Numbered from the stretch's first letter, positions 9,601-17,852 are shown. The stretch is 40,037 nucleotides of DNA from Acidobacteriota bacterium (GCA_003222535.1 QHWJ01000231.1:1-40037); one strand, 5' to 3'. The notes: generated from the sequence alone by a model not told the origin. Translations and numbers: made by a program.

Positions 9601-10057
9601 TCTGCTTCGATTCGAAGGTCGTCGCGACATCGGCGCGATCGGTCTTGAGCAGCGGGCTGAAACCGGCGACCGTCACGTTCTCGCTGACCGACCCGAGGTC
9701 GAGCCTGATGTTCAGTTTCGTCTGCGTGTCGACGTTCACCTTGATGTCGGGAAAGACCGGCGTCCTGAAGCCGGTCAGCTCGGCCTTGACCTCGTACGTG
9801 CCTGGCAACAGGCGTTCCTTGACGTACAAGCCGGACTCGTTCGTGACGATTGTGTCCACGGTCTTGCGCTCTGCGCTCGTGATGGTGACGGTAACGCCGG
9901 GCACCACGGCGCCGGTCGTGTCGGTGATGATGCCGCTGACGCTGCCGTAGACCGCCTGCGCGATCGCTCGCGACGGCGCAAACACCGCCAGGACGAGCGC
10001 GACAGCCAGTGTGTAGTGATGGTGCCGGAACCGAAGGACCTTCGGGCGGGCGATCAT
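6650..10057 (-). CDS. TonB-dependent outer-membrane receptor, Oar-like with carboxypeptidase-regulatory-like N-domain
   Basis: A 1135-residue outer-membrane transporter. A signal peptide (h-region around HYTLAVALVLAVFA, cleavage near AIAQA) is followed at ~35-120 by a carboxypeptidase-regulatory-like/Cna-B-type domain (GSVSGIITDTTGAVVPGVTV, GTYEVKAELTGF). The plug follows at ~125-250 (DLPILDRNFTKFILLTPGTQ), and the rest is a 22-strand-type barrel ending in Phe (AFKYIF), as outer-membrane proteins usually do. This Oar-like receptor type is very common in Acidobacteriota, and the substrate cannot be read from sequence; nearby trehalase, debranching and GH15 enzymes suggest alpha-glucan oligosaccharides. 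The start is well supported: ATG at 10057 has GGAGG five bases upstream, one of the few strong Shine-Dalgarno sites in the window. It is divergent from the glycosidase gene across a gap holding two direct repeats. Confidence 0.93.
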   Translation of the reverse strand: MIARPKVLRFRHHHYTLAVALVLAVFAPSRAIAQAVYGSVSGIITDTTGAVVPGVTVTITSAERKTVDTIVTNESGLYVKERLLPGTYEVKAELTGFRTPVFPDIKVNVDTQTKLNIRLDLGSVSENVTVAGFSPLLKTDRADVATTFESKQINDLPILDRNFTKFILLTPGTQQLQWQHAASENPQGSTQTMVNGQHFSGTGYQLDGTENRDPILGIIVINPNFDAIQETKITSQNYDAEFGQATAGVVSVQTKSGANTLHGSAFEFHLDDRLQERNPFSQSLPDPLTGKFIPDTTRNQFGGSLGGPIRKDKVFFFGDYQGLRSKVGGSRLLTVPTAAARNGDLSAYGVNVFDPLSGATPATRTQFGNNVIPNSRLSPQALAILKLIPLPNRPGTENGTRDNFVAAGSEPFNDDTFDVRLDDRINARLNLFGRYSFARFDRNGPTAFGPGGGQELVSLGGVSNVKNHSLATGFDRTIGNNTTADFRFGWFSYKVDVLPFDFGTTPAKDAGIPGLNLDNNFTSGLFGGFVGTEGGGPIGQGNRGFNFGSGLGVNRCNCPLNEDEKQMQFVANVTRLVQNHTVKFGVDVRRAWNLRVPSDRHRSGELHFYPEQTQGPNGGGLGLATFLLGEVGRLDRYISPTIDAADRQWRSAYYVQDTWRGSQKLTAYYGLRLDIINPQTVNAAQNGGFLLATVDGSTVDIPSPLIRVAGVGGIGLNGGVRNALNWAPRVGLSYQLTEKTVLRGGYGRSYDLGVFGSIFGHTVTQNLPVLSAQSLVAPANFASVFNLAQGPPAPVFPPVPTNGLLQVPNGVSERALPDKQHLPAVDAYNITVQRELTHDVSVEAAYVGNYGQRVFAGDNPDININQASIAGYPNVPRDLRRPYFVRYGWTQDIAVYCNCAHNRYDALQTRLTKRFSRGYSIYAQYTAQRERQDLPEYFFFDPSLNYGPADWDRAHNFSIATTYELPIFRSSRWLGGWQVNQNTIIQSGLPFNVTYRDAGTDRDTGPNRPNLVGDAMAGGGTRDHWFNATPIGTAGTAFSRPALGTFGNLPRNSLVGPGYWRTDASLFKRFSVASGQAIELRVEAINLFNHVNLGNPDSEIGVPGNDNPNAGRITSTAYGGADPMRNFQFAFKYIF

Positions 10058-10061
10058 GTTC

Positions 10062-10066
10062 CCTCC
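10062..10066 (-). promoter_or_regulatory. Strong ribosome binding site of the TonB receptor gene
   Basis: GGAGG on the minus strand, four bases before ATG 10057. It fixes the start and is unusual here because most other genes lack a clear Shine-Dalgarno. Confidence 0.8.
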
Positions 10067-10150
10067 CCAGCTGAAAGCGGCGAGTCCGTTGAGTGGTGGC
10101 CGAGAATCGTAGCGGCGCGCGCGGAATCGTATCGATCGTCCGGTGCAGCG

Positions 10151-10204
10151 TCAAGCCCCCTCGGGTTACGCGCATATGTCAAGCCCCCTCGGGTTACGCG
10201 CATA
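10151..10204. repeat. Two identical 26-bp direct repeats in a divergent promoter region
   Basis: The same 26 bases (beginning TCAAGCCCCC and ending ACGCGCATA) occur at 10151-10176 and 10179-10204, two bases apart (28-bp period). They lie between the divergent TonB receptor (start 10057) and the glycosidase (start about 10270). Tandem sites at such a place could bind a regulator serving both genes. On the minus strand each unit ends in TTGAC, so a -35 element may be included, but no convincing -10 partner was found. They could also be a plain tandem duplication. Confidence 0.7.
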
Positions 10205-10269
10205 AAGAATCTAAATGCGCGTCGGAATTTCCGGAGCCCCGCATCGCATATGAAGACGCCGATCCATAA

Positions 10270-12954
10270 TTGCGAACCTTGATCCGGCTCCGATCCGCCG
10301 TCGCCGGCGTCTGCCTCTGTGGTTTTGTCGCGGTGAGCGCGCAAGACGTCGCGCCGACGGTTCATGTCGCGCGCTTTCCGCTGCGATCCGGAGGTCTGGA
10401 GCTGACGCGGCCGACCCACGCCGGCGCGTTTTTCGACGTTGTCGGCCGCCGCGCCGCGCTGCTCGGGTACGAAAACCGCGCGGCCGAGGCCTGGGTGTAC
10501 CCGCTGCAAGTGCTCGACGAGTTTTCGCTGTCCTTCCGCCTCGAGGGGTACCCCCTCGAAATAGACGGCCGCGACATCATGGCGTCGATCCACGTGCGGC
10601 CGGAAGCGACGACGCTCGTGTATGCGCACGCGGCCTTCACTGCCCGGCAGATCATGTTCGCGCCGCTCGACGAGCCCGGCCTGGCCATCGTGCTCGACGT
10701 TCAGAGCACACTGCCGATCACCGTGACGGCGTCTTTTCGCCCGCGGTTGCGGTTGATGTGGCCCGCCACGTCCATGACGTCCAATATCGGATGGGACGAA
10801 GCCGCTCACGTGTATTACCTGACCGAAGAGACGCGCCGTTATGCGGGGGTCATCGGCTGCCCGTCCGCACGCGACATCTCGGTGATGCCGTACCAGGAGG
10901 AGCCCCGCGATGTGCCACACCGGTTCGTGATCCGGGTCCCACCGGATCGCGAGCGCGAGGTGGTGCCCATCGTGATCGCGGCGAGCCTCGAAGGGCGTGC
11001 GGCGGCGAAGAGCGCGTACGACCGGATTCTGTCGTCCGTCCGCGCGCTGTACGAGCAAACGGCGGATCATTTCGAGCGGCTGGATCGCGACACGCTGACC
11101 GTGACGACGCCGGACGCACGGCTCGATGCCGCGTTCCGCTGGGCGAAAGTCGGAATCGACAAGGGCCTGGCCACGAACCCGCAGCTCGGCATGGGGCTGC
11201 TCGCCGGGTTTCGGACCTCGGGCGACAGCGAACGACCGGGCTTCGCGTGGTTCTTCGGCCGCGATGCGCTCTGGACGACGCTGGCGACGACCTCGGAAGG
11301 CGACTTCACGACAACGCGGACCGCGCTGGAGTTTCTGCGGAAATACCAGCGGCAGGACGGCAAGATTCCGCACGAGATCTCGCAGTCGGCGTCGCTGGTG
11401 CCCTGGTTCGATCAGTATCCGTACGCGTGGGCGAGCGCCGACGCGACGCCGTTGTACGTCGTCGCCCATGCGGACTACTGGCGCGCGAGCGGCGATCGCG
11501 AGTTCATTCGCCAGGCCTGGGATTCGATCGTGAAGGCGTATCGCTTCTCGGCGGCTACCGACAGCGACGGCAACGGACTGATCGAGAATACGAACGTCGG
11601 TCACGGCTGGGTCGAGGGCGGTGCGCTGTATCCCCCGCACGAGGAGATGTATCTGGAAGGGTTGTGGCTCGCGGCGTCCCGTGGCATCGCGGAGCTTGCG
11701 GACCTCCTGCAGGACCCGGCGCTGGCGTCCGGGGCGCGCGCCGCCGCCGAGCGGACGCGCGCGGCGGTCGAGGAGACCTACTGGATGGGCGATCGCGGCT
11801 TCTACGCGTTTGCGACGGCCGAGCCGCGCACGACCGCGCCCGTCGCCGAGCCCGGACCGAATCGCGCGCGCCGGCAGGCGCGACTCGAGACGCTCGGCCG
11901 GGCCAGGCTGATCGATGAGGACACGGTCCTGCCGGCCGTTCCGCTGTGGTTCGACCTGGCGCGCGAAGACCGCGCGCAGTCCGAGATCGATCATCTCGGA
12001 AGCGGATCGATGGCAACCGATTGGGGCTCGCGGATCCTGTCGAATCGCAGCGCGCTGTACGATCCGTTGTCATACCATTACGGATCCGTCTGGCCGCTCT
12101 TTACCGGCTGGACGGCGTCCGCGGCGTACAAACACGGCCGGCCGTCGGTCGGTTTCCAGGCGCTGGCGGCCAATGCGTTGCTGACCTATGCGGGCGCCCT
12201 CGGCGACGTCACGGAGCTCCTTTCCGGCGATTTCGCGACACCGTTCGGACGATCGTCGCATCACCAGATCTGGTCGGAGGCGATGGTGGTGACGCCGATG
12301 GTGCGCGGCCTGCTCGGGATTGAGACGGCCGATGGCGGACGCACGCTCCGGTTTGCGCCCGCGATGCCGGCGACGTGGGATCGTGTGGAGGCGCGGGCGG
12401 TCCGGGCCGGCGCCGCGCAGTACGACGTGACGTTCGAGCGCCGTGCGGGCCGCGCTGTCGCTCGAATCGTCGCGCTGGGCGGCGCCGTCCGGGGTCCCCA
12501 ACGCCTCATCGTCGCGCCCGCGTTCCCGCTCGATGCGCGCGTGCGGCGCGTGACGGTCAACGGCGTGGTCGTCAGGCACGAAAGCTTGCCGATCGGTGAC
12601 GTCCAGCGCGTCACGGTGACGGTCGACGCCGCGGCGCCGACAATCGAGATCGTGTTCAGCGCGGATGAGGGCACGGAAGTGTACGCCGCGCCTCAGCCGA
12701 TTGAGCCGGGTGCCGACAATCGGGGGTTGAGAGTGCTCCGCGCGCGCGCTGACGCGCGCGCGCTTCATCTGACGGTCGAAGGCCGCGGCGGCCGCGCCTA
12801 CCCGATCAGCGTACGGACGCCGCGGCGTCTCGGCACGGCGGAGGACGTAACCGCGCTCGAGCCAGGCGCCGGATTTCAACGGCTCGAGATTCGGTTCGCC
12901 GGCGCGGCGGCGGACTACGTCCGTCGCGAGGTGGTCGTTCCGTTCGTGCGGTGA
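10270..12954 (+). CDS. Secreted glycogen-debranching-like (alpha/alpha)6 glycosidase
   Basis: An 894-residue exported enzyme with a short signal peptide ending near VAVSAQ. The centre carries GFAWFFGRDALWTT (~318-331), LEFLRKYQRQDGKIPHEIS and GLIENTNVGHGWVEGG, the pattern of six-hairpin glycosidases related to amylo-alpha-1,6-glucosidase (glycogen debranching C-domain, GH133/GH63-like). An N-terminal beta-rich domain (~30-270) and a C-terminal beta-sandwich (~700-894) flank it. Substrate is probably an alpha-glucan or branched alpha-glucoside; linkage specificity is not readable. The start is uncertain: only TTG codons (10270 or 10279) are in frame before the signal peptide, and neither has a Shine-Dalgarno. 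It is convergent with the FG-GAP/ASPIC operon, with 17 bp between the stops, and divergent from the TonB receptor. Confidence 0.85.
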   Translation: MRTLIRLRSAVAGVCLCGFVAVSAQDVAPTVHVARFPLRSGGLELTRPTHAGAFFDVVGRRAALLGYENRAAEAWVYPLQVLDEFSLSFRLEGYPLEIDGRDIMASIHVRPEATTLVYAHAAFTARQIMFAPLDEPGLAIVLDVQSTLPITVTASFRPRLRLMWPATSMTSNIGWDEAAHVYYLTEETRRYAGVIGCPSARDISVMPYQEEPRDVPHRFVIRVPPDREREVVPIVIAASLEGRAAAKSAYDRILSSVRALYEQTADHFERLDRDTLTVTTPDARLDAAFRWAKVGIDKGLATNPQLGMGLLAGFRTSGDSERPGFAWFFGRDALWTTLATTSEGDFTTTRTALEFLRKYQRQDGKIPHEISQSASLVPWFDQYPYAWASADATPLYVVAHADYWRASGDREFIRQAWDSIVKAYRFSAATDSDGNGLIENTNVGHGWVEGGALYPPHEEMYLEGLWLAASRGIAELADLLQDPALASGARAAAERTRAAVEETYWMGDRGFYAFATAEPRTTAPVAEPGPNRARRQARLETLGRARLIDEDTVLPAVPLWFDLAREDRAQSEIDHLGSGSMATDWGSRILSNRSALYDPLSYHYGSVWPLFTGWTASAAYKHGRPSVGFQALAANALLTYAGALGDVTELLSGDFATPFGRSSHHQIWSEAMVVTPMVRGLLGIETADGGRTLRFAPAMPATWDRVEARAVRAGAAQYDVTFERRAGRAVARIVALGGAVRGPQRLIVAPAFPLDARVRRVTVNGVVVRHESLPIGDVQRVTVTVDAAAPTIEIVFSADEGTEVYAAPQPIEPGADNRGLRVLRARADARALHLTVEGRGGRAYPISVRTPRRLGTAEDVTALEPGAGFQRLEIRFAGAAADYVRREVVVPFVR

Positions 12955-12971
12955 GCTGGTGCCTGGTCCGA

Positions 12972-14822
12972 TCAGCGACGCGCGTTCGATACGCCCTCTT
13001 TGATCGAGACGACACGTCCAGCCGCGACGCCGGTCAGCGTCTCGACGCGTCCGCTCGGCCAGGTGACTTCGATCTTGTCCGCGAGGGTCGCGGATCCGAG
13101 GCCGAAGTGCAGCCGGAGATCATCGTGTGAGTAGTAGCTGGCCTGGCTGAGGACCGCCTGCGCCTGCGTGCGGCCGGCGGCTGTCACACGCACGGTCGCG
13201 CCGAGCGCCGCCCGATTGGACGTCGTGCCTTCCAGCTTCACCCCAATCCAGCGGTTCGGCCCGGAGTAGCCATTTCTGAGTAGAGATGGCGGCTCGTTCA
13301 TGTTGAAGACGAGGACATCGATGTCGCCGTCGTTGTCGAAGTCGCCGAAGGCGGCGCCGCGGCTCGAATGCGGCCTGGTCGCGCCGGCTCCGCTCGGCCC
13401 GCTCACGTTCTCGAATCGCGCCCCATTCACATTGCGAAAGACGATCCGCGGGCCGCGGTGCGGGTACTGCGCGAGCACCGGCTCGACCTCCGGATAGACA
13501 TTGCCCGTCACATACACCAGATCGGGCCGGCCGTCGTTGTCCAGATCGGGCATTCCGGCGCCCCACTCGACGTAGCGATTCAGCACGCCGAGACCGGCGG
13601 CGAGCGCGATGTCCTCGAACACGCCTTTTCCGAGGCCGCGATACAGCGCGGGGATGTCGTCGGCGAAGTGCGTCTTGAACAGGTCCAGCAGGCCGTCACC
13701 GTTGAAGTCACCGACGGCGAGTCCCATCCCCGCCTGCTGGGTGCCGTTCTCGCTGTACGCGACGCCGCTCTCGACGGCCGTGTCGGTGAACGTCCCGTCG
13801 TGGTTGTTGTGGTACAGAATCGACGCGGTCGAGTCGCACGCGACGTAGATGTCGATCCACCCGTCGCCGTCGAAGTCGGCCGCCGTTGCGGTCATGGCAT
13901 AACGGCCGGTCACGCGGGCGATGCCCGACACCGCGGACACGTCGGTGAACGAGCCGTCGCCGTTGTTGTGAAACAGGAGGTTCGTATCGGTCGGCAGCCC
14001 GCGCGGGCCGCAGTTGACCGGCACACCCTTCCAGACGCAGTTGGGCCCGCTGCCGATTTCCGGCGCCGACGCGAGATCGAACCGGAGATAGTTCGCCACG
14101 AACAGATCGACACGGCCGTCGCGGTCGTAGTCGACGAACGTGCAGCCCGATCCCCATCTGGTTCCACCGGTCGGCAGGCCCGCGCGGGCGGTGACGTCTC
14201 CGAAGCGGCCGTCTCCGAGGTTGTGATAGAGCACGTTCTGCCCGTAGTAGGTCGTGAACAGATCGAGGCGGCCGTCGTTGTCGTAGTCGCCGACGCAGAC
14301 GCTCGATGCCCAGCCGACCGCGCCGAGACCGGCGCGCGCCGTGACATCGGCGAACGTGCCATCGTGGTTGTTGCGGTAGAGATGCGACGTGGGAGTCCGG
14401 CCGGGCGGATGCGTCTGGTTCTCGCGCGCCAGCTCCTTCAACCTCGTGCCGTTCAGCACCAGCGCGTCCAGCCAGCCGTCGTTGTCGTAGTCGAGGAATG
14501 CGACGCCGGCCCCGTTGGTTTCGATGATGAAACGCTTGCGGTCGACGCCGCCGTACATCGACGGCTCGCGCAGCCCGGCACGATCCGCGACGTCGTCGAA
14601 CGTGACGGGCCAATCGGTGGCCGGTCGCTGAGGAGTGGTGGCGGGTGCGACCGACAGCAGGAGCAGCGCGGAGGCAGGCGCGGCCAGCAGCCTGCATCCG
14701 GCGACACGCCACGACGGGACACCGGGAACGCGCGGAACACGCAGCGAGTGGCTCTCGCTGCGGTTTATGCGGGCGCTCGCTCGATCGTGGTCACATGCGC
14801 CAGCCTCTCCCGGCCGGATCAC
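12972..14822 (-). CDS. Secreted FG-GAP/VCBS - ASPIC/UnbV protein (CRTAC1-like)
   Basis: The third gene of a three-gene operon. GTG 14822 overlaps the TGA of the upstream TPR gene (GTGA), so it is translationally coupled. From that start the protein is 616 aa with ~45 residues before the hydrophobic signal core (LLAAPASALLLLSVAPA); an internal GTG would give a normal signal peptide, so the true start may be downstream. Residues ~70-510 hold repeated FG-GAP motifs (DYDNDGWLDALVLNG, DYDNDGRLDLFTTYY, DYDRDGRVDLFVANY, DFNGDGLLDLFKTHF). Residues ~530-600 are ASPIC/UnbV (NRAALGATVRVTAAG, YYSHDDLRLHFGLGS, WPSGRVETL). Its closest relative in the window is the first gene of the same operon. Extracellular location follows from the signal; the ligand is unknown. 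Confidence 0.88.
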   Translation of the reverse strand: MIRPGEAGACDHDRASARINRSESHSLRVPRVPGVPSWRVAGCRLLAAPASALLLLSVAPATTPQRPATDWPVTFDDVADRAGLREPSMYGGVDRKRFIIETNGAGVAFLDYDNDGWLDALVLNGTRLKELARENQTHPPGRTPTSHLYRNNHDGTFADVTARAGLGAVGWASSVCVGDYDNDGRLDLFTTYYGQNVLYHNLGDGRFGDVTARAGLPTGGTRWGSGCTFVDYDRDGRVDLFVANYLRFDLASAPEIGSGPNCVWKGVPVNCGPRGLPTDTNLLFHNNGDGSFTDVSAVSGIARVTGRYAMTATAADFDGDGWIDIYVACDSTASILYHNNHDGTFTDTAVESGVAYSENGTQQAGMGLAVGDFNGDGLLDLFKTHFADDIPALYRGLGKGVFEDIALAAGLGVLNRYVEWGAGMPDLDNDGRPDLVYVTGNVYPEVEPVLAQYPHRGPRIVFRNVNGARFENVSGPSGAGATRPHSSRGAAFGDFDNDGDIDVLVFNMNEPPSLLRNGYSGPNRWIGVKLEGTTSNRAALGATVRVTAAGRTQAQAVLSQASYYSHDDLRLHFGLGSATLADKIEVTWPSGRVETLTGVAAGRVVSIKEGVSNARR

Positions 14823-15862
14823 TTGACATCGCCCTGCAGGCGCTCCGCGATGGCGAACTCACCTTTTGCTTCTTCGGCACGGCCGGCCTGCTGCAGCAGT
14901 TGTGCGAGGAGATAGTGCGCCGACTTGTTGTTCGGGTCGTACTCGATCGCGCGGCGCAGCATTTGCTCCGCGGAGGCGGGCTGGCCGGTCCTGCCGTAGG
15001 CCTTGCCGAGCAGGATGTAGGGGCCGCTGAAGTACGGGTTGATCCAGAGCGACTGCTGGAGCGTGGCGATCGCCGCGTTCCACTCGAGCCGGCGCGAATA
15101 GACATCGCCCATCCGGTACAGCGCCATCGCGTGGGCCGGATTGATGGCGAGCTCTTCCCGCAGCAACTCGATCGCCTCGTCCAGCCGCGATCGGAAGATG
15201 GCAATCTGGGCGAGGACGTAGTGCGCCTCCGGCAGCTTCGGATCGAGACGGATCGCCTGCTTCAGCTCCGCTTCCGCGAGATCCTCGAGCTCCAGCCGAT
15301 TCATCATCTCGCCGGCAAGAAGGTAGGCGGCCGCCGAATCGGGCCTGATCCGAAACGTGCGGGCGAACGACTCGCGCGCTTTCGCCGGCTGTCGCGTCTG
15401 CGCGTACGCCATGCCGAGCGCATAGGCGAGCTTGATATCGTCGGGGAGAAATGGGCGGGTCTCTTCGAGGTACGGAATCGATTCCCTCAGGTGGCCGGCG
15501 AGAAAATGCGCGAGACCGAGAACCTGCACCGCCTCGCGCCGCTCGAGCGAGCCGGGCTCGAGGCGCTGCACGACCGGGGTCAGCGTGTCGATGGCTCTGC
15601 CGGCGTCATTCGCGTGGTAGTACCCGACGCCGAGCAGCTCGGCGACTTGAGGGTCGGCACGATCGTCGAGCGCGCGCAGCGTCTCGATTGCGGCGGCCGG
15701 CTGACCCGAGTCGATCAGCTTCCGTGCGTCGGCAAGCACGGTCGGGGCCGGAACGCTCGGCTGCGGCGGCTGCGGCTCAATCGATTGCGCTGCCGCGACC
15801 GCGGTCCAGATCGCCGCGGCTGCCGCGCACAGCGCGAATCTAGCGGCCCGGTCCCTGTACAC
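14819..15862 (-). CDS. Secreted TPR-repeat protein
   Basis: A 347-residue protein with a signal peptide (RFALCAAAAAIWTAVAAAQS) and about eight TPR repeats across ~35-345 (for example LAYALGMAYAQTRQPAKARE, YVLAQIAIFRSRLDEAIEL, ALYRMGDVYSRRLEWNAAIA, HYLLAQLLQQAGRAEEAKG). TPR arrays mediate protein-protein contacts and no catalytic residues are expected. The GTG start has an AGGAAGG-like Shine-Dalgarno about eight bases upstream and lies inside the end of the preceding FG-GAP/ASPIC gene (23-bp overlap); its stop overlaps the start of the following FG-GAP/ASPIC gene. This tight packing, and the fusion of the same modules in the protein at 1090-4464, suggests that the three products work as one complex. 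Confidence 0.87.
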   Translation of the reverse strand: MYRDRAARFALCAAAAAIWTAVAAAQSIEPQPPQPSVPAPTVLADARKLIDSGQPAAAIETLRALDDRADPQVAELLGVGYYHANDAGRAIDTLTPVVQRLEPGSLERREAVQVLGLAHFLAGHLRESIPYLEETRPFLPDDIKLAYALGMAYAQTRQPAKARESFARTFRIRPDSAAAYLLAGEMMNRLELEDLAEAELKQAIRLDPKLPEAHYVLAQIAIFRSRLDEAIELLREELAINPAHAMALYRMGDVYSRRLEWNAAIATLQQSLWINPYFSGPYILLGKAYGRTGQPASAEQMLRRAIEYDPNNKSAHYLLAQLLQQAGRAEEAKGEFAIAERLQGDVK

Positions 15863-17558
15863 GTCCGCTGCCTTCCTTCAGCGTGTGAAACCGATCGACA
15901 TCGAGATGCTCCCAGCTCTCCTCGAGCCCGTTCGGCCACCGCACGTCGAGACGATCGAGGCGTGCCGCGGAGCCGAGGCCGAAGTGGACGCGAAAATCGT
16001 TCTGCGACAGGTAACTGCCGCCGCCCCGGACTTCCTCCCACTGCTGCGCGCTGCCCACCGCCGCGTGGACCCGCGCGCCGATCGCGTCACGATTCGATCG
16101 CACGCCGGCGAGCTTGACCGTGACCCAGTGATTCGCCGGGTTGCCCTTCAACCGGAAGAGATCCGGCCGGTCGTTGACGTTCGCGATCGCGACGTCGATC
16201 TGCCCGTCGTTGTCGAAGTCTCCGAAGGCCGTGCCGCGCCCCGCCTTCGGGGTCGCCGCCGGCGGTCCGAGCCGCTCCGTCACGTCGGCGAACCGTCCGT
16301 TGCCGAGATTGCGGTAGACGACTTTCCTCTGCTTGTAGGCCGCCTCGGTCTTGAGTTGCGCCACTTCGGGGTAGACGTGGCCGTTGGTGAGGAACAGATC
16401 GAGCCAGCCATCGTTGTCGAGATCGACGAAGCCGGTGCCCCATCCCAGCCATCGCGTATTGATGCCGATTCCCGCCGCAAACGTCCGATCCTGGCAGAAC
16501 CCGTCTCCCGAGTTCGAGTAGAGCGTGGCGGTGTCTCCCGCGAAGTTGGTCTTGAAGACGTCCATCGTGCCGTTGCGATCGTAATCGCCGATCCCGACGC
16601 CCATCCCGGCCTGCGGCTTTCCGTCCTGGCTGTAGGCGCAGCCCGACGCGACGCCGATGTCGGTGAACGTCCCGTCGTGATTGTTGCGGTACAGCGCGCT
16701 CGGATTCGAGTCGTTGGCGACGTACAGATCGACCCAGCCGTCGTTGTCGAAGTCGAGCGTGCTGACGCCGAGGCCGTAGGTCCCGCTCGCGCGGGTGATG
16801 CCGGTCTTGTCGGAGACGTCCTCGAAGGTGCCGTTGCCGCCGTTGTGATACAGGGCATTTCTCCCGCCGGTCAGCCCCGGCGGTCCGCACGCCACCTGGA
16901 TGCCCTTGTAGCGGCACAAGCCGGACCCGGGCGTCGGCGCCGTCGCGAGGTCGAGATCGATGTAGTTGGCGACGAACAGATCGAGGCGGCCGTCGCGGTC
17001 GTAATCGAGGAACGCGCACCCCGTGCCCCAGCGCGTGCGTGTGGTGAGCAGTCCGGCCGCACGCGTGACGTCCTCGAACGCGCCGTTGCCGCGGTTGTGA
17101 TACAGCCTGTTCTGGCCGAAGTAGGTCACGAACAGGTCGTCGTAGCCGTCGCCGTCGTAGTCGCCGACGCACGCGCCCTGTCCCCATCCGCTCGCGGCGA
17201 GGCCAGCTCGCGCGGTCACGTCCTCGAACACCCCGTCGCCCTTGTTGCGGTACAGATGGTTCGTCGGCGCCTTGACAGCGGGGAATCCTTCGAGCGTCGT
17301 GCCGTTCACGAAAAAGAGGTCGAGCCAGCCGTCGTTGTCGATATCGATGAACGCGACGCCGGTGCCGGTGGTCTCGAGCAGGTACTTATTCGATGATTCG
17401 CCGCCAAAGACCGTCACGTGATTGAGACCGGCCTCGCGCGCGACGTTCGTGAACGAGAAGCCCGGCGGCGCCGGCTCCTGGGGGTGCACCACGCAGGGCA
17501 CAGCGAGCGCGGCGACGGCAGGGGCCGTCCAAACGAGGCGTCTCGCCCGCCCGAACAT
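15840..17558 (-). CDS. Secreted FG-GAP/VCBS - ASPIC/UnbV protein (CRTAC1-like), first gene of operon
   Basis: Started at ATG 17558, which gives a 572-residue protein with a good signal peptide (RRLVWTAPAVAALAVPCVVH). The open frame extends to 17846, but that part lies in a repeat element. A TATCAT hexamer sits six bases before the ATG, so the transcript may be near-leaderless. Residues ~30-480 hold FG-GAP/VCBS motifs (DIDNDGWLDLFFVNG, DYDGDGYDDLFVTYF, DYDRDGRLDLFVANY, DYDRNGTMDVFKTNF, DLDNDGWLDLFLTNG). Residues ~500-560 are ASPIC/UnbV (NRDAIGARVHAAVGS, YLSQNDFRVHFGLGS, WPNGLEE). It leads an operon with the TPR gene and a second FG-GAP/ASPIC gene. Function is inferred only from fold and neighbours: an exported, probably calcium-stabilised propeller. 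Confidence 0.88.
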   Translation of the reverse strand: MFGRARRLVWTAPAVAALAVPCVVHPQEPAPPGFSFTNVAREAGLNHVTVFGGESSNKYLLETTGTGVAFIDIDNDGWLDLFFVNGTTLEGFPAVKAPTNHLYRNKGDGVFEDVTARAGLAASGWGQGACVGDYDGDGYDDLFVTYFGQNRLYHNRGNGAFEDVTRAAGLLTTRTRWGTGCAFLDYDRDGRLDLFVANYIDLDLATAPTPGSGLCRYKGIQVACGPPGLTGGRNALYHNGGNGTFEDVSDKTGITRASGTYGLGVSTLDFDNDGWVDLYVANDSNPSALYRNNHDGTFTDIGVASGCAYSQDGKPQAGMGVGIGDYDRNGTMDVFKTNFAGDTATLYSNSGDGFCQDRTFAAGIGINTRWLGWGTGFVDLDNDGWLDLFLTNGHVYPEVAQLKTEAAYKQRKVVYRNLGNGRFADVTERLGPPAATPKAGRGTAFGDFDNDGQIDVAIANVNDRPDLFRLKGNPANHWVTVKLAGVRSNRDAIGARVHAAVGSAQQWEEVRGGGSYLSQNDFRVHFGLGSAARLDRLDVRWPNGLEESWEHLDVDRFHTLKEGSGRVQGPGR

Positions 17559-17571
17559 GTCGGCATGATAG

Positions 17572-17852
17572 CAGCCCGTGGTGAAAGTCTGGCTGCATTC
17601 GACCGGCGATGCATCCCCGCTCCACCCCAACGCGGCTGCCGCGTTGGGGACCCGGGGTGGCTGCGTTGCTCCTCGCTCAAATACTCCCGGTATTGCCACT
17701 CCACCGCGCAGACCACGCGCGGCGGGGGCCCCGGTTTCTCGGTCGTCCGCCTTCGTTCGCGGGACACTCTCGCAGCCGCGAACGTCGGCGAGACCTCGCC
17801 ACCGGGGCGCCTCGCCGGTCTCGGTGCGACGCCAGACTTTCATCACGGGCTG
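17572..17852. repeat. 281-bp element with 22-bp terminal inverted repeats (MITE-like)
   Basis: Both ends carry the same sequence in opposite orientation: the core AGCCCGTGRTGAAAGTCTGG (R = G at left, A at right), at 17573-17592 and 17832-17851, extending one base on each side. A 4-bp TAGC lies next to both ends and could be a target duplication. The inside has a perfect 12-bp palindrome around 17637 and no convincing protein. It fills nearly all of the 366-bp gap between the divergent FG-GAP/ASPIC operon and the symporter gene, beginning 14 bp from the start codon of the former. Open frames of ~90 codons run through it in several frames, as expected for GC-rich palindromic DNA. It could be a non-autonomous transposable element or a large structured repeat. 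Confidence 0.6.
17625..17649. repeat. Perfect 12-bp palindrome inside the MITE-like element
   Basis: CCCCAACGCGGC (17625-17636), one base, GCCGCGTTGGGG (17638-17649). No T-tract follows on either strand, so it is better seen as a structural part of the element than as a terminator. Confidence 0.8.

Noticed and set aside
7544-10282. 912-codon open frame antisense to the TonB receptor
   Set aside because: Arg/Val/Glu-rich composition without domains; a shadow frame caused by high GC in the third codon position of the real gene on the other strand.
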